From positions 558,001 to 622,000 of the forward strand of contig JADLSH010000305.1 of NCBI GenBank assembly GCA_016169945.1: a stretch of 64,000 bases of DNA, given 5' to 3'. Position numbers and translations under genes: made by a program. This DNA is from Trachythela sp. YZ-2020. Its lineage: Eukaryota; Cnidaria; Anthozoa; Malacalcyonacea; Clavulariidae. This document shows positions 12,422-23,956 of the stretch, piece after piece. Position 1 is the first letter of the stretch. Each line of letters begins with the position of its first letter. Below the pieces are notes generated by a model. That model worked only from the letters and a program-made list of their open reading frames with translations, made no database searches and was not told the origin of the DNA.

Positions 12422-12594
12422 AATTTCGGAGTTTTGGTGCTCAAAGCTTGCAATGTGTTAGAGAAAACGGCGGGTCGGTACGTAGCTAAATGCACATATT
12501 TTGTGATTGGTTGGTTATGACAATAAGAGACATTAAACTATAGAAATCGTCTTTGTAAAGAACGTACGAGTCAGAAACTCGTCATGGCAGCATG
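12422..12594. repeat. Deleted copy of the 4260-4922 segment
   Basis: 12422-12573 matches 4260-4410 and is joined directly to words matching about 4901-4922. It lies next to the MFS 3' pseudogene copy, so both may have moved in one segmental rearrangement. Confidence 0.75.
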
Positions 12595-12899
12595 GTAGGA
12601 ACAGTTTTTTGCAAATAGAACTTTACATTTTGGGTAGACTGACAAGTACAAATCTTAAGTTGCATCCGTATTGAGGTTAAGTACAGTAATTTCTTAGGGT
12701 TGAAAGATGTTTGAAGCGAAACCAGGATGATTCATATTAAGATGGCAGCATGGTAGGAACAGTTTTTTGCAAATAGAACTTTACATTTTGGGTAGACTGA
12801 CAAGTACAAATCTTAAGTTGCATCCGTATTGAGGTTAAGTACAGTAATTTCTTAGGGTTGAAAGATGTTTGAAGCGAAACCAGGATGATTCATATTAAG
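12584..12899. repeat. Perfect 158-bp tandem duplication
   Basis: 12584-12741 and 12742-12899 read identically from ATGGCAGCATGGTAGGAACA to GATTCATATTAAG. No difference was seen between the copies, so the duplication is very young or is an assembly artefact. Confidence 0.92.
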
Positions 12900-14560
12900 T
12901 TTTGGTCGCTCTCTTGTTTAATATATTTATTTATTCTACGAGCTTTCGACTGTCAGTCTGCAGCCTATGTTTTAGAGGAAATGAAGAATTATGACTAAAA
13001 AATAAATACATCTTATATAGACAATCAGAGTAAAATAAAGCTCTAAAAAGTTAAGTTAGGACGAACAGTTAAGGTTAGGGTACTTCAGACAATCTTGGAC
13101 ATAAAGGATGAGACCATTGCTCGAAATTTTAGAGAGTAATGTACATGTACAAGTCAAATTTCATGACCCCCTCTCCCCCGAACAATCCCCGAAATAGCTC
13201 GGTAATTTACCATGACACAAACTCAAGTTGGAGGAGTGGAGGCTTAAGAAACGCAACATGATTTTACAGGGAATTTATCGTAAAGGGTATATGCGAATTT
13301 TGTATAGAGAAAACGGTAGTGTCAGCCAGTTATGTTCAAGATTGTAGTATCGCACATTGTAATTGACCTGGAAGTCACGAAATTTTAATGTTTACCAGCA
13401 AGAACTCTGAGAGGGCAATAATATGATGTAGACCGGCAACAATACTAAAACTAGATCACCAAACCTGTTTCCCTTGATCCCAATAAATAAGTGATAAATC
13501 CAAGCGCGTAGTGTATGACGCAATACTCAGTAGTGCGTTGAAGTGGTGCACATGCATAGCTAATTTTATGAAATATTTATCGCTGCACATTCTATGAGCG
13601 ATAGGGGTGTACCAGTTGAATCAATCAGCCCAAGAATTTTAGTGGTGTATAATTACTAATAAAGCTATGATGTGACCCTCAAAAAATCATATAGAAGCAA
13701 CATATTTTGTAGCAAAGCGAATTTAATTGAACGAATTTTCCATCGTTTCAAACAAATTAAACGTTTGCAGAGATAATAAACTATAAATATGTATATTTTT
13801 GAGGTTTACATGTTGGATAATACTATTGGCTATACTTTAAACTTAATTTTATATTTTTATATTCTTCACTTATTTTGCTATTCTGTCCGGAACAAGCGCC
13901 CTTTATCAGCCTGTTGTGGGCGTTTCTAGGTGACCATGGTAACAGTACGTATGCAGTTCATGCATTTAGTATCAGGAAATGGTATTCTACTATTTCCATC
14001 CAAAATATGTTTGAAAATACAAACACTGAAAACTTTTCTTAATTTTGTCCAAGACGACCTTAAGGTTGATTGAAAATACAGCCACGCCTGCTCACTATAA
14101 GCAATCCATGACAAGAAATGTTTACTTGAATCAGGCTCAATAGGACATTTAGTAGGTATTAATTTAGAATTTATCACAACAAATGTTATCACTTCCATTT
14201 TATCATTCCCCAATTTGGGTATTACTGCACACTAAAATTAGGTATGGTTGTGCATTTATTAATGTCTGTGGTTGGCACTGGTCAAATTGGCAATAAAATC
14301 TGTTCTCCCTTGGTACCCTAAACAGTTCGTCAATAAAAACAAAACGGTATGGTATTGATAAAATTATTTATTTTACTTGTTTTCAATTAACAATTCTAAT
14401 CAAGAGTATATAATTGTTTCTTTGTCGTGGAGGGGGGGGGGGGGTTAGTGGGCTTAATAGAGAAGGGTTGATAAATTTCTTACTCTATAAAGGGGGTGGG
14501 GTTAATAGAAGTTTTAAGGTATTACGAATAAAACACCGCAACTTCGAATTTCGTGAACAA
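12900..14560. other. Intergenic stretch, no gene seen
   Basis: AT-rich DNA with short frames only. A pure G run lies near 14432. The 14693-20004 lectin gene ends just beyond, with its probable polyadenylation word on the minus strand at 14562-14567. Confidence 0.5.
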
Positions 14561-14561
14561 T

Positions 14562-14567
14562 TTTATT
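14562..14567 (-). promoter_or_regulatory. Poly(A) signal AATAAA of the lectin gene
   Basis: On the minus strand AATAAA lies about 125 bp past the stop codon of the H-type lectin gene, a normal distance for a 3' UTR. Confidence 0.55.
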
Positions 14568-14692
14568 CATGATCAAAGTTTCAAACTATACAACTGTAAA
14601 TAGGTGACATTAGGTATTAATACAAAAATACATGTCAGAAAGTGGTGCTAAATACGATTAAGGATTAATTGTCGTTCACATGCTGTTCATGT

Positions 14693-17600
14693 TCATGGAC
14701 AAGCCATCCAGTTGACGCCAATTTGATAGGTGATAGATCGATCCCATGGAGAGAATCTAATATTGAATCCAGATTTGGTTACCTGTTCTACTGAAGCACG
14801 AATGCGAACATTTTGATCTTTGTTTGTGTCGATCAGGTTAAAGCCAATCACTACTTTTGGTGCTGTCTTAAAGGCCGGTTGAAATGTGACACCTACAATC
14901 TGTCCTCTTCCAAAACAATTTGCTGCAGGAGTTGTACAATATTTCGATTTAACGGATCCACTTTCGCCTAAACAGAAATCGAAAAAGTGTGAATAACTTA
15001 CATTATTCATTGTTCAGAATTATACGTTCCTTGCAAAACATCACGTTGATTTAATAGGCAAGTAAATAAATTATGCCAATTATAAATACGCGTGGTGTTT
15101 TCTACAAAACAAAACAATTCGAGTTTTTAGAGTTCTGTATAGTGCAGTATCTGTTAAGGTAAAAATGATAAAATTATATGACAATAATCTTTTTTAGCTT
15201 AATAGAAAGCTTTTCTGGTTAGATCTGAAGAATTCTTGTTATAAAAATGGAAGCCCAGCATACAATTTTAACACCAAAATATCAATTCACTCATGAATCA
15301 GAGAAAAATAGCCGCCTGACTTCCCTTTCTCGATATTTCTATTTACCGATTGGATGGCAAATTCTCTACTTCTGCAGTCTATCGCAAGCCTACTTTTACA
15401 AACTTACTGACAAATTTTGTCTCTCTTCCCAATTGATTGTTACAAAAGGGGATTGATATTCTCATTAATTAATCGTTGTTTTGCATATTCGCAATTTTGT
15501 GCAGAGCTGGAAAAAATTAAAACCATTTTTATGTCAAATGGATTTATTCGACTAATTGATAATTGCTTAATTCTTTGCTTCATTGATACGAAATACTCGT
15601 CATCGCCGAAAGTTCTTGCAATACCGAAACGTATTATCTATTTCTCACTACTACATTTCCTGCAAATTAAGACTCGAGTTAACAAACTTCTGTCATCTGC
15701 CTTCCCACATTTAAACCGATCCGCTTTGTTGCTAAACCTATGCAGAGGATCTCTCATTTCTTTCAAGTCAAGGATCGTATTCTCGAAGGTCTGAGGTCGC
15801 AATTAGTCTATAAATACACGTGTCAAAGCTGCAGAGCCTCAGAACACATGGACTTACACCGGCCAATTCTTGGTAAGAAACAAAAGAACCTATCTCACAT
15901 ACCCATCTCTGATCATCATTCTGAAACAGGTCATCCTATATATCTCATGACGATTTTTAAATAGTTTCAAATGGTTCTTAGAGAAACTCTTATGATCTCT
16001 AAACTTCGACCCTCATTAAATAGTAATATAAGATCAGCTCCAGTGTATCTCTTTTAATATTCTTATCCCTCCTATTGGCGCTATTTATCAGATTTAAAAA
16101 AATAGGTATCAAATTAGGCACATTATTCTCTTTTTCAGTCTTGACAGCAAATATTCATTTTTCGCGTCGGGACGATCGGTAGGTTTGATAGTCAGTTGTT
16201 TTTCGTTTGACCAAAATGGAAAGAATTGTTGTGACATTGCTCTTAAATTTTCCCCCAAAGTGCACGAAATGGCATTCCAGAGTCTGTAAATTTCAAAATT
16301 TTCTTGGAGACCATGCCCCCATACCCCCTAAAGGTCTCACGCCTTCAGCACTCGATACGAGTGCCATGACTTCGCCCTTTGAGATCTTTAATCTCCCCAA
16401 TCCCTGGATTTTCAGACGAGGTGCCTGATTTGTTTTAACCTAGTAATGATCTCAGTTTCCTTAAGCGATTGGAAAATTAGGAGTAGTCTAAAATAAGACA
16501 TAGTAGCTTACATCCTTCGGCCGATGGTTTCGGTTTTGGCTTCGGTGCAGGCTTCGGTGCAGGCTTACGACGACGGCCCCACCAACGTTTCTTCATAGGC
16601 TCATCATTGCTTGCCAATTCGACCGTCTCGAAACGGTTTATACTGCCAGTCTATACAAATTTTAAACAAAAAGAAATAAATATACAGTCGATTGCAGCTA
16701 CCCGTGGACACACTTGATAAAAGCATGTTCGTGTTTACGCAAAACTGTAAAATATGTGTTTCAGGCTCATGCATTGCGGGCTGAAATTAACGCTGGCGGC
16801 CATTTTGTGGGCCGACTAGATGTTTAGTACTAGAATGTAAACTTACAACCGTCCTTCGAGTATACTTGCTCGTTTCAACTAATTAGTTGCTGGGGGTCGC
16901 AGCAACTATAAGTTTCTTCGTCGTTGAACATAAACTGCTCCTACGTCAATTTTTTGACGTCACGAAAATTATCCATCAATTACCCAAGCTTTCTCCAGCT
17001 TTAGTCCCACTTAACTCCTTAATAACCAAACGTTTACCCATAAATATCCTCTAAACACGCCAGACTTCACCACCGCATGTCACCACGGCGAAAATATGTA
17101 TAAAACAATATGCGATGTTGCAAATCGAAAGAAGCTTAAGAAATTATACAAAGTTTTAAGGAAAATCAGTGGCGTAGGAAGATATTTGAATTTAGGGGCG
17201 CTGAAACATAGGGGAAATCGAGGCTCGGAAATGCCATTTCCTGCACCTTCTGGCACCGAATTGAATAACTTGGACAGGCAAATTGCTGGGAGAAATTTGC
17301 TTCATAATCAGTTTTTGTGGTTTGGATGACTTGGTGGGGACAATAATCGCCGGAAAATTAAGCATAATTGAACTACCTGACGATGGAAAGAGCTCGCGCT
17401 TTTTAAACAAGAACTATCTCAAATAATTAGGCCATCGTTTCAATGATATCTATATATAAGTAAACATATTATATAGGGAATATATTTCCAACTTAATCTA
17501 TTTTTAGGGGGCTTTAGCCCCCATGTGCAAAATGTTACCGGGGCTCAAGCCCCCCCCCCCCCAGCCCCCGTGGTTCCTACGCCAGTGAGGTAAATATTTA

Positions 17601-20004
17601 TTATTTTTATTATTACAGGCTACCTTAAATTTGTTTTCTGTAGAATAATGCAGAATTTAATCTTTTGTCAAATCCAGGCTCTTTGTATATATCGACAAAT
17701 GTAAAATACAGTATATAGAAGGCACTTTAAACTCATTACACTCTATATTTTACCGAATATATATACTGTGTTCATTTTATGCTCTTAGCTCGACAATATA
17801 AATTTATGAGTATATCATTGGTCAGACAAATTAAACGGGAACGCACGCGATAATTAATTCAGTACTTTGAATGCAATTTTCTCAGCAAGTATTATACCCA
17901 TTGTAATAAGGCACACACCATTGAAATCCTTACAACATAATCTTTTCAACGAGGGGTCTCACTGCCGTCAAAATGTTACACAAACAAAAATATCGCACAT
18001 TTACTCCAAAACTTCGGCAAACTCAGTTCATCACATTCGCTGTATTGTGTTTGCCTTTTATGCCTTTGTCTAAAAACACGCGAAAAGCACGCTACTAGGG
18101 CATTTAGACCCGTAGAATCGATCCCCGGTGTTCCGAGGTCCGTAGGGTGCACTCTTCCTATAGTTTTGGGGTGAGCGAACATGTACTTCCGGTTTGTCTT
18201 CACCGTTGGAGCGAGCGACATTAAAAACATGAACATAAAACTTTTCGATTTCATGACGTATTCCTGAAACTTCGTCGAACAGGAATATTTTGAAAGGCGA
18301 ATCTAATGGTGCAATGCTGAAGAACACACGTTTCGAGAGGCCGTAGTTATGATCGACGGAATCACTGGCATATTACATATTTTATGTGTTATCGAAAATT
18401 ACAATGAACTAAAGACACCAGGAGCTTATGCTGGACTCTGTACTTGTGGAATCGGTTTAGCAATGCAGAAAAGTCCAACACTCCATTTTCAAGGTTGGAG
18501 AGGTTAAAAGTGATTTACATTAACTGGCGCATAAAGCCAAAGAGCAGGCCAATGAATGGCAAGCAGTCGCAAGGAATTTTCAAAGACACATTTTGTCCAC
18601 ATGTATGGAAGAATTTTAAAACTAATCTTGGCGAAAAGTGTGGCGGGCAGATCCCCCATTGACCCTCCTCCATGGGGACGGCGGTGCCAGACATTTTCAA
18701 CTTTTCAAAGTGTATATGTACTGTTCTTTAATGACATCATTACTCTAGCTACTGCATGCACATCTCTAATATGCTAATGAGTACAGTCACTGTTGCATGT
18801 GCACTATTGTGACAAGAGAAAATTGCCTGCTAGCTACAATTAATAACCCCCAGCAACTAAATGCTCAATGGAGCATCTTGTTTATATTGGAAATGTACCA
18901 AACAAAGTATTAATATCGATACTATCATTGCCTTTGTCTCACCCAAGCAGATAAATATTGTACAAATAGGCAGCTGGGCCATATATTACTAAAGCGTGGG
19001 AGGCCAAATTTTTCCACCAAATACTCAGGAGTTACTGGTATTTATTTGTTCGGCGAAATATTTATACGAATATTTAAGAAAGGTCGGAAAGAGTATTAAA
19101 ACATCAAGATGCTTGTAGATCCTTGCGATATAAGACAGAATTTTCCAATGCTTAACTACAAAAAATTATCACCGGCAGCTGATTTTTGGACTAGCGAAAT
19201 AAGTTTCCAGTACTGTAAAATGTCGGTGAGCTTAAATCGACAATTATTTCTAAACAATTCAAGAAGGTGTTAGAAATATAAAGCTCTATTTGTATTGAAA
19301 ATGGTTTCGTAAAGAAAGTCGAAATGTTAGGCGTTGAGTATACACAGCTGACGGCTGCGAAGGGAGCTACCGAAATGTCAGAGCATAACATTTTCAGTTT
19401 TCAAATATTTAACCGAATCTGGATGAGCAAAGAAAAATAAAGCAAATACACACAGATTCAAACCCTTCAACAAATAAACATGCAATTGTTTTTAGTTATA
19501 CCTCATCAGTCTTTTTAAATTCGAGATCCGCTTCATGGCCAAATGCCTAAATTGAAAAAATAAGACAAGTTTATTAAAATGAAAGCATCTTAGTTCCATG
19601 CAGTTTTGTTTAACTATATATATTTAATATCAGGGTTCAAAATTCTATCTCCTTATTTCTGTACAATTTGTAATTCAAACTATGACTTAACTATTTTGCC
19701 AGTTAGTTCATAAGTTAGTCAGTCAGTTAGTTGGTGTAAGTTAATTAGTTAGTTAGTTATTTGATGATTTGGTTGGTTAGTTATTTGTACGTTTGTCAGT
19801 TAGTTTGTTAGTTAACGAGGCAGTAAATTTAGTTGGTTAGTTAGTTAGTAAGTGAGCCAGTGACTTAGTGTGTTGAGTGAATGAGCGAGTTAGTTCCTAG
19901 TTAGTTAGGTTGTTAGATAGAATATATAATACAATAATGGTGTGCAACACCACGTCACATACCAATGCGAACATTGCAAACAAACAAATCAACAACAGCT
20001 TCAT
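14693..20004 (-). CDS. Secreted H-type lectin precursor, four coding exons
   Basis: Exons read on the minus strand: 20004-19963, 19546-19502, 16650-16512 and 14967-14693. All junctions are GT-AG and phases agree (0, 0, then 1, where T joins GC to give Cys). The product has about 166 residues. Residues 1-14 (MKLLLICLFAMFAL) plus AFG form a signal peptide. An acidic stretch of about 30 residues follows and ends in KKR, a likely furin-type cleavage site. Next comes WWGRRRKPAPKPAPKPKPKP, strongly cationic, then a Cys. Exon 4 is an H-type lectin domain (VTFQPAFKTAPKVVIGFNLI, ASVEQVTKSGFNI, YQIGVNWMACP). H-type lectins bind sugars, often GalNAc, usually as trimers. The modular precursor suggests a secreted or granule-stored lectin with a basic tail exposed after processing. 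Dead transposons occupy the two large introns. Confidence 0.82.
15255..16060 (+). pseudogene. Dead Penelope-like element (RT end plus GIY-YIG-type end)
   Basis: Three plus-strand frames carry successive pieces of one protein, for example FTHESEKNSRLT, then CYKRGLIFSLINRCFAYSQF and AELEKIKTIFMSNGF, then KVLAIPKRIIYFSL, then RISHFFQVKDRILEGLRS with VYKYTCQSC. These match the reverse transcriptase C-terminal region and the GIY-YIG-type endonuclease region typical of Penelope-like retroelements. Frameshifts and missing blocks (the GQTSRH-type core is absent) show decay. It lies antisense inside the last intron of the lectin gene. Confidence 0.75.
16225..16335 (-). mobile_element. Fragment of the GTGGCGTAGGAA MITE family
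   Basis: CCCCCAAAGTGCACGAAATGG and GACCATGCCCCCATACCCCC correspond, inverted, to the internal part of the element copy at 29743-29880. The diagnostic terminal repeats are missing here. Confidence 0.5.
17167..17588. mobile_element. MITE of the GTGGCGTAGGAA family
   Basis: It starts CAGTGGCGTAGGAA and ends with the inverse TTCCTACGCCAGTG. The interior has the GGGGGC...GCCCCC hairpin and the GGAAATGCCATTTCCTGCAC word also found at 29.8 kb. It has no protein and lies within the large intron of the lectin gene. Confidence 0.8.
19690..19925. repeat. Low-complexity (GTTA)n-rich stretch
   Basis: Degenerate GTTAGTTAGTTG-type tetranucleotide repeats run for about 230 bp, in the first intron of the lectin gene on its minus strand. 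Confidence 0.8.
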
Positions 20005-20422
20005 ATCTACACAATGAAAGTTAAAGCATTATAAGAACGTTCATATAGAAGAGATATGCATGCTTAATGTGCAAAAAAGTTGGTCATTAACTGGTGATAC
20101 CCAGCCCAAACCCCCATACAACATATTACTGGAAAAGATTACCAATAAAATTGTATTGTATACTCATGCACTTACCTCAGTTACCTGATGTTCGTGAAGT
20201 TTTCCGTCTCAATTATCAGGTGAAGTATACACTCTGCAACCAGCAAACAGATTCTGATAGAAATGCACTTCAGCAACCGATCTTTTATAATGTCTACCGC
20301 AATCATACAAAAATAGCACGCATTAATTATATAGCGTAGGTGTTTTCTAATATTTGTTTAGGTACTGTATACATTAGAATTGTTCACACTTCTGTGACAA
20401 ACGACAAAAGGTAACCCCCCTG

Positions 20423-21300
20423 CTAATTCCATTTGGTCGCCTGTTCACAGAAGCATGAAACCACCGTGATGAAACTAATCAGATAAGGCCTGACCGCAAG
20501 ACTCCCCGCAAGTATTGCAGACAGGTGAACACAATTTAAAGTAATTAAGTGGCAAGCGATGCATGGAACTCGAATGTATTGATGAAAATCATTCGACTTC
20601 CATCGCTCCATGGTGCGAATTTGAGCGTCAGACATCCCCCGTTCTGCGTCATAAGAAGCGGAGCCAGTTCTAAGACTATGAGATTTATAACGAGCAGGAT
20701 TAAGACCACAGAAACGAATGGCTTCAGACTGCATGATTACCTCGTAGTTCTAGGTATTCGAGAAGTAATGCGATAGGACAACAGGTAGCTTGACGATTAA
20801 TCAACAAAATAAAAGGACGTTGATTATAATTGTGATTAAAACCTAGAAAGGTTAATTTTATGCCAACCACGTTGTGCCTCGAGTCATGAATATTTGTTAT
20901 TTGATGCAATTGCAGAGGTTGAGAACTTGCATTCTTAGTTGTAGGAAGTTCCCCAATCCACAAAAAATGTCAAAGAGCACATTGCTTTGCATTGGCAATC
21001 CTGGTATCGAGAACCAGTAATAGAAGGAGCGACATGATTAAGCAAACGTTGTAATATTGGCAACGTGATAGGCAAGCGACTACCTAAACGTGCGCCGTTT
21101 TTGGCATAGCCCTTTAACATTTGTACAATATAGAATACTCTAGTTGGGTCTGGGAAATCAGAAAGGTTATGAGAGTAACCTATCGCAGATATCAACGTAT
21201 AGGTATTGACCGTAGATAATGCACTGGGAAAATGGGTAAGCTATATAAAGATAGAAGATTGCTCTAAACTGGATTTAGTTAAATTCATGACTATTTCGGC
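20423..21300 (-). pseudogene. Dead tyrosine recombinase (DIRS/Crypton-type)
   Basis: Overlapping minus-strand frames give, in order, FPSALSTVNTYTLISAIGYS, FPDPTRVFYIVQMLKGYAKN, RLPITLPILQRLL, then PFILLINRQATCCPIALLLE, then SHSLRTGSASYDAERGMSD and WKSNDFHQYIR. The final part is the HxxR ... Y catalytic block of a tyrosine recombinase. At least two frameshifts separate the pieces, so it is inactive. Internally deleted relatives of its 3' half lie at about 24100-24310 and 25850-26060. Without the rest of the element the exact superfamily is open. Confidence 0.78.
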
Positions 21301-22807
21301 CAGCTTTGAGGCTGCAGATCGAGGGGGATGTCTGTTGGAAGACTGTCATCGATATTTAACTGATCAATATTAATGACTGTTTGCTTACGATGTTTGCGTC
21401 TTGAGATGGCGACACCAATATTCAACTTGTCCAAATTATGGAAATTAGGTCAAAAGTATTTTCGATAATTTTAGATCTAGAAGGGTTTTAAAAGAAAATG
21501 GCTGCATAAGAAAATGGTCCCCAACATAAGATTTAATTTCATAAACAGTTCCAGATCTTTACCAGCTAGTTTGCATATAGTTGGAAAGTTTGAATATTTG
21601 TGTCTCCATGCACTTTAAGTGACTCTATACTCTACAGAAAGCAAAATTTCGGTTATTTTAATCAGTTAAACGCCAATCATTACTAAGATTTAAGACGATA
21701 CTATAGTCTTTTTCTCTAGAAAACATTGTAAAACTCGTATTAAAATATATTTTGCGAGGCACCTGTAGAACTGCAACAAGTGCCTGTCTTGCTTAGTTAT
21801 AAATATACACCTTCGAAAAATGATCTAAACTATGCTTGTCTTATGTGAAACACAAGCAATGCGAGGATTTTTTTAAATTGTATTCATGCGGAAGAGAGAT
21901 GAGCAACGAAGCTGATCACAAGTGACATACTATTATTTCACTATACAACATTCACTGTGAGATCGAACCGGCATTCTTTGCCGTTATCTCATACTGATTA
22001 ACACGCCCTTCGTGGGCTGACCAGCTGCCCAAATGCGGGGGGCCTGCTAGGTCTGGTGAGTATGTAAATGGTCATGCAGATTATAGTGGATAGTAAGTTC
22101 TATTTATAATAAAATTTTCTCCAATATTGTAATTGCATTCCAAGCTGTGATATTTTTATAAAGTACCGGGCTTAGAAAGTATCTTTAATTAATTCCGATC
22201 TAATGAAAATTTATTTAATCCCGATCTAATGAAAACTCGCTTCCCCTGTCTTGCCGGCTGTCTGCAGGTTTATTCAGACCCTTTCTATGCATAACAATTT
22301 CACAAGCCTCACAATAACTTAAGCACCTGCCGCTTTAAACTTAATTACATTTGCGATATATATTTCCATTCCGGCAAACTAATTGAAACTGCATGTCTGC
22401 TGCTTTTTCAGATTCTTTTCATATAATTTCAGAAATTTCACAAAGGAAATCTCACAACGACCATATACAGCTTTTGTGGTGAGCTGGAACTGATTTTTAG
22501 CATCACTGTTATTTGGGTTGCACACTATTTGAAATTCCCTCCAAGGCTAATTTTGTTACCATGCACCTCTTGGTTCTTTGAGTTGTAAATGGAATTACTG
22601 AAGTTGGTACAGCCTGGCAGAAAAATATAAACAAGCTAAGCCAATTAAGGAGTCTATTCATGCATAAATATACATGCCCTAATTATAATTACAAAATTTA
22701 TTCAAACCAGTCAACAGGGGTGACTGGACTGTTTCGATAGCACTCGTAGCTTAATTATTACAAAATGTAAGCATATATCATGTTCAATAACGGTTAGCAG
22801 GGGCGAC

Positions 22808-22870
22808 TGCTAATCTATGGATTATCTGGCTAATCTATGGATTATCTGCTAATCTATGGATTATCTGGGG
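22808..22870. repeat. Short tandem repeat, three units of about 20 bp
   Basis: GCTAATCTATGGATTATCT is repeated three times with one or two extra bases. It lies in a stretch of the left foldback arm that has no counterpart in the right arm. Confidence 0.85.
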
Positions 22871-22875
22871 GTCAA

Positions 22876-22926
22876 CCTCGTACCCAGGCTTTTTCCTCCC
22901 CAAGTGGAAAAAGCCTGGGTACGACG
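22876..22926. repeat. Near-perfect hairpin
   Basis: TCGTACCCAGGCTTTTTCC and its exact inverse GGAAAAAGCCTGGGTACGA are separated by a 9-bp loop. It could form a cruciform or be a tiny foldback element. Confidence 0.85.
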
Positions 22927-23956
22927 TTGGCTGTTGGTAACGATTCCCCCAGCCGCTTTATTAATTTTTAACTTTCAAAAGTAGAATTCACATGATATAT
23001 AGAATTAAAATGTTCGAAAACAGTTTTGCCCAGTAAAGGTGAGGGCAAGATTACGCCAAAGCATCGAACTTGAGAAGATGCCCCCCCCCCCTTCTTCCCC
23101 TCCACCCCAGGCAAATGCAACACTCTAGTCATTATACTCAACTATTGTAACGCACACGGTACAAAGCAAGATTGAGGTGTCCGCCCCTGCTAAATACCTC
23201 GATCACTTGATGTGTGTTCATTCGTAATTTCGCCCAGTAAACAGAGCGCAGGAACCTAGGAAATGCAACACGCCAACTGCCAACAGTCAAGCCCTAATGT
23301 GCGAAAAGTATATTGTCTTTCGTAATCGCATGTTCAGAGGGAAAGCATAAAGTTATATGATACTATTCATTCAGCCGAAGAATCAAAACATGGCCAGAAA
23401 TCACGGACATTACTCAGTCTATATGACCTTACTAATTTGCATATATTATACAGCTATTTCAATTAAGGTTGTCACAGTCAATAGTCAAATGTAGAATCCA
23501 AGCACGAATAGCAAGATGGGTATACCCAATTTTAATCTTTTTAGCTGATATCCAATAAAGCAGTCTATGACTATAGCTCCTTTTTGTTTTGGCAATTCCC
23601 AGAGGTATACATGCATACTTTTCTGGGTTTGCATTTAATTTGTCGGCGACAACGCGTACAGAAATTTACAAATTAGCGACAAACGGTTGTAAGTAAGTTC
23701 CAGTCCTATTATTTCTGTCAAGAAAATAATTCTCCATCGTAAATGAGTAAATCTTGTCTGTAAGCCTACGCATATAGGGTAATGTTTGCTATATTAAGCG
23801 ATTGATTTAAAGAGCTGTATTACTTGTAAATATAGCAAACTGATAAATGCTCATCACTTCCTTGCCCAACGAGGCGATTTATAATACATTTTAGCCTATA
23901 AGAATCTCATTCCCATTATATTCTTCGCGCTTGGATTGTACATTTGACTATTGCTT

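Noticed and set aside
12118..12495. 125-residue minus-strand protein
   Set aside because: Its last third is the decayed MFS 3' copy and the rest is unrelated repeat DNA; a chance fusion frame.
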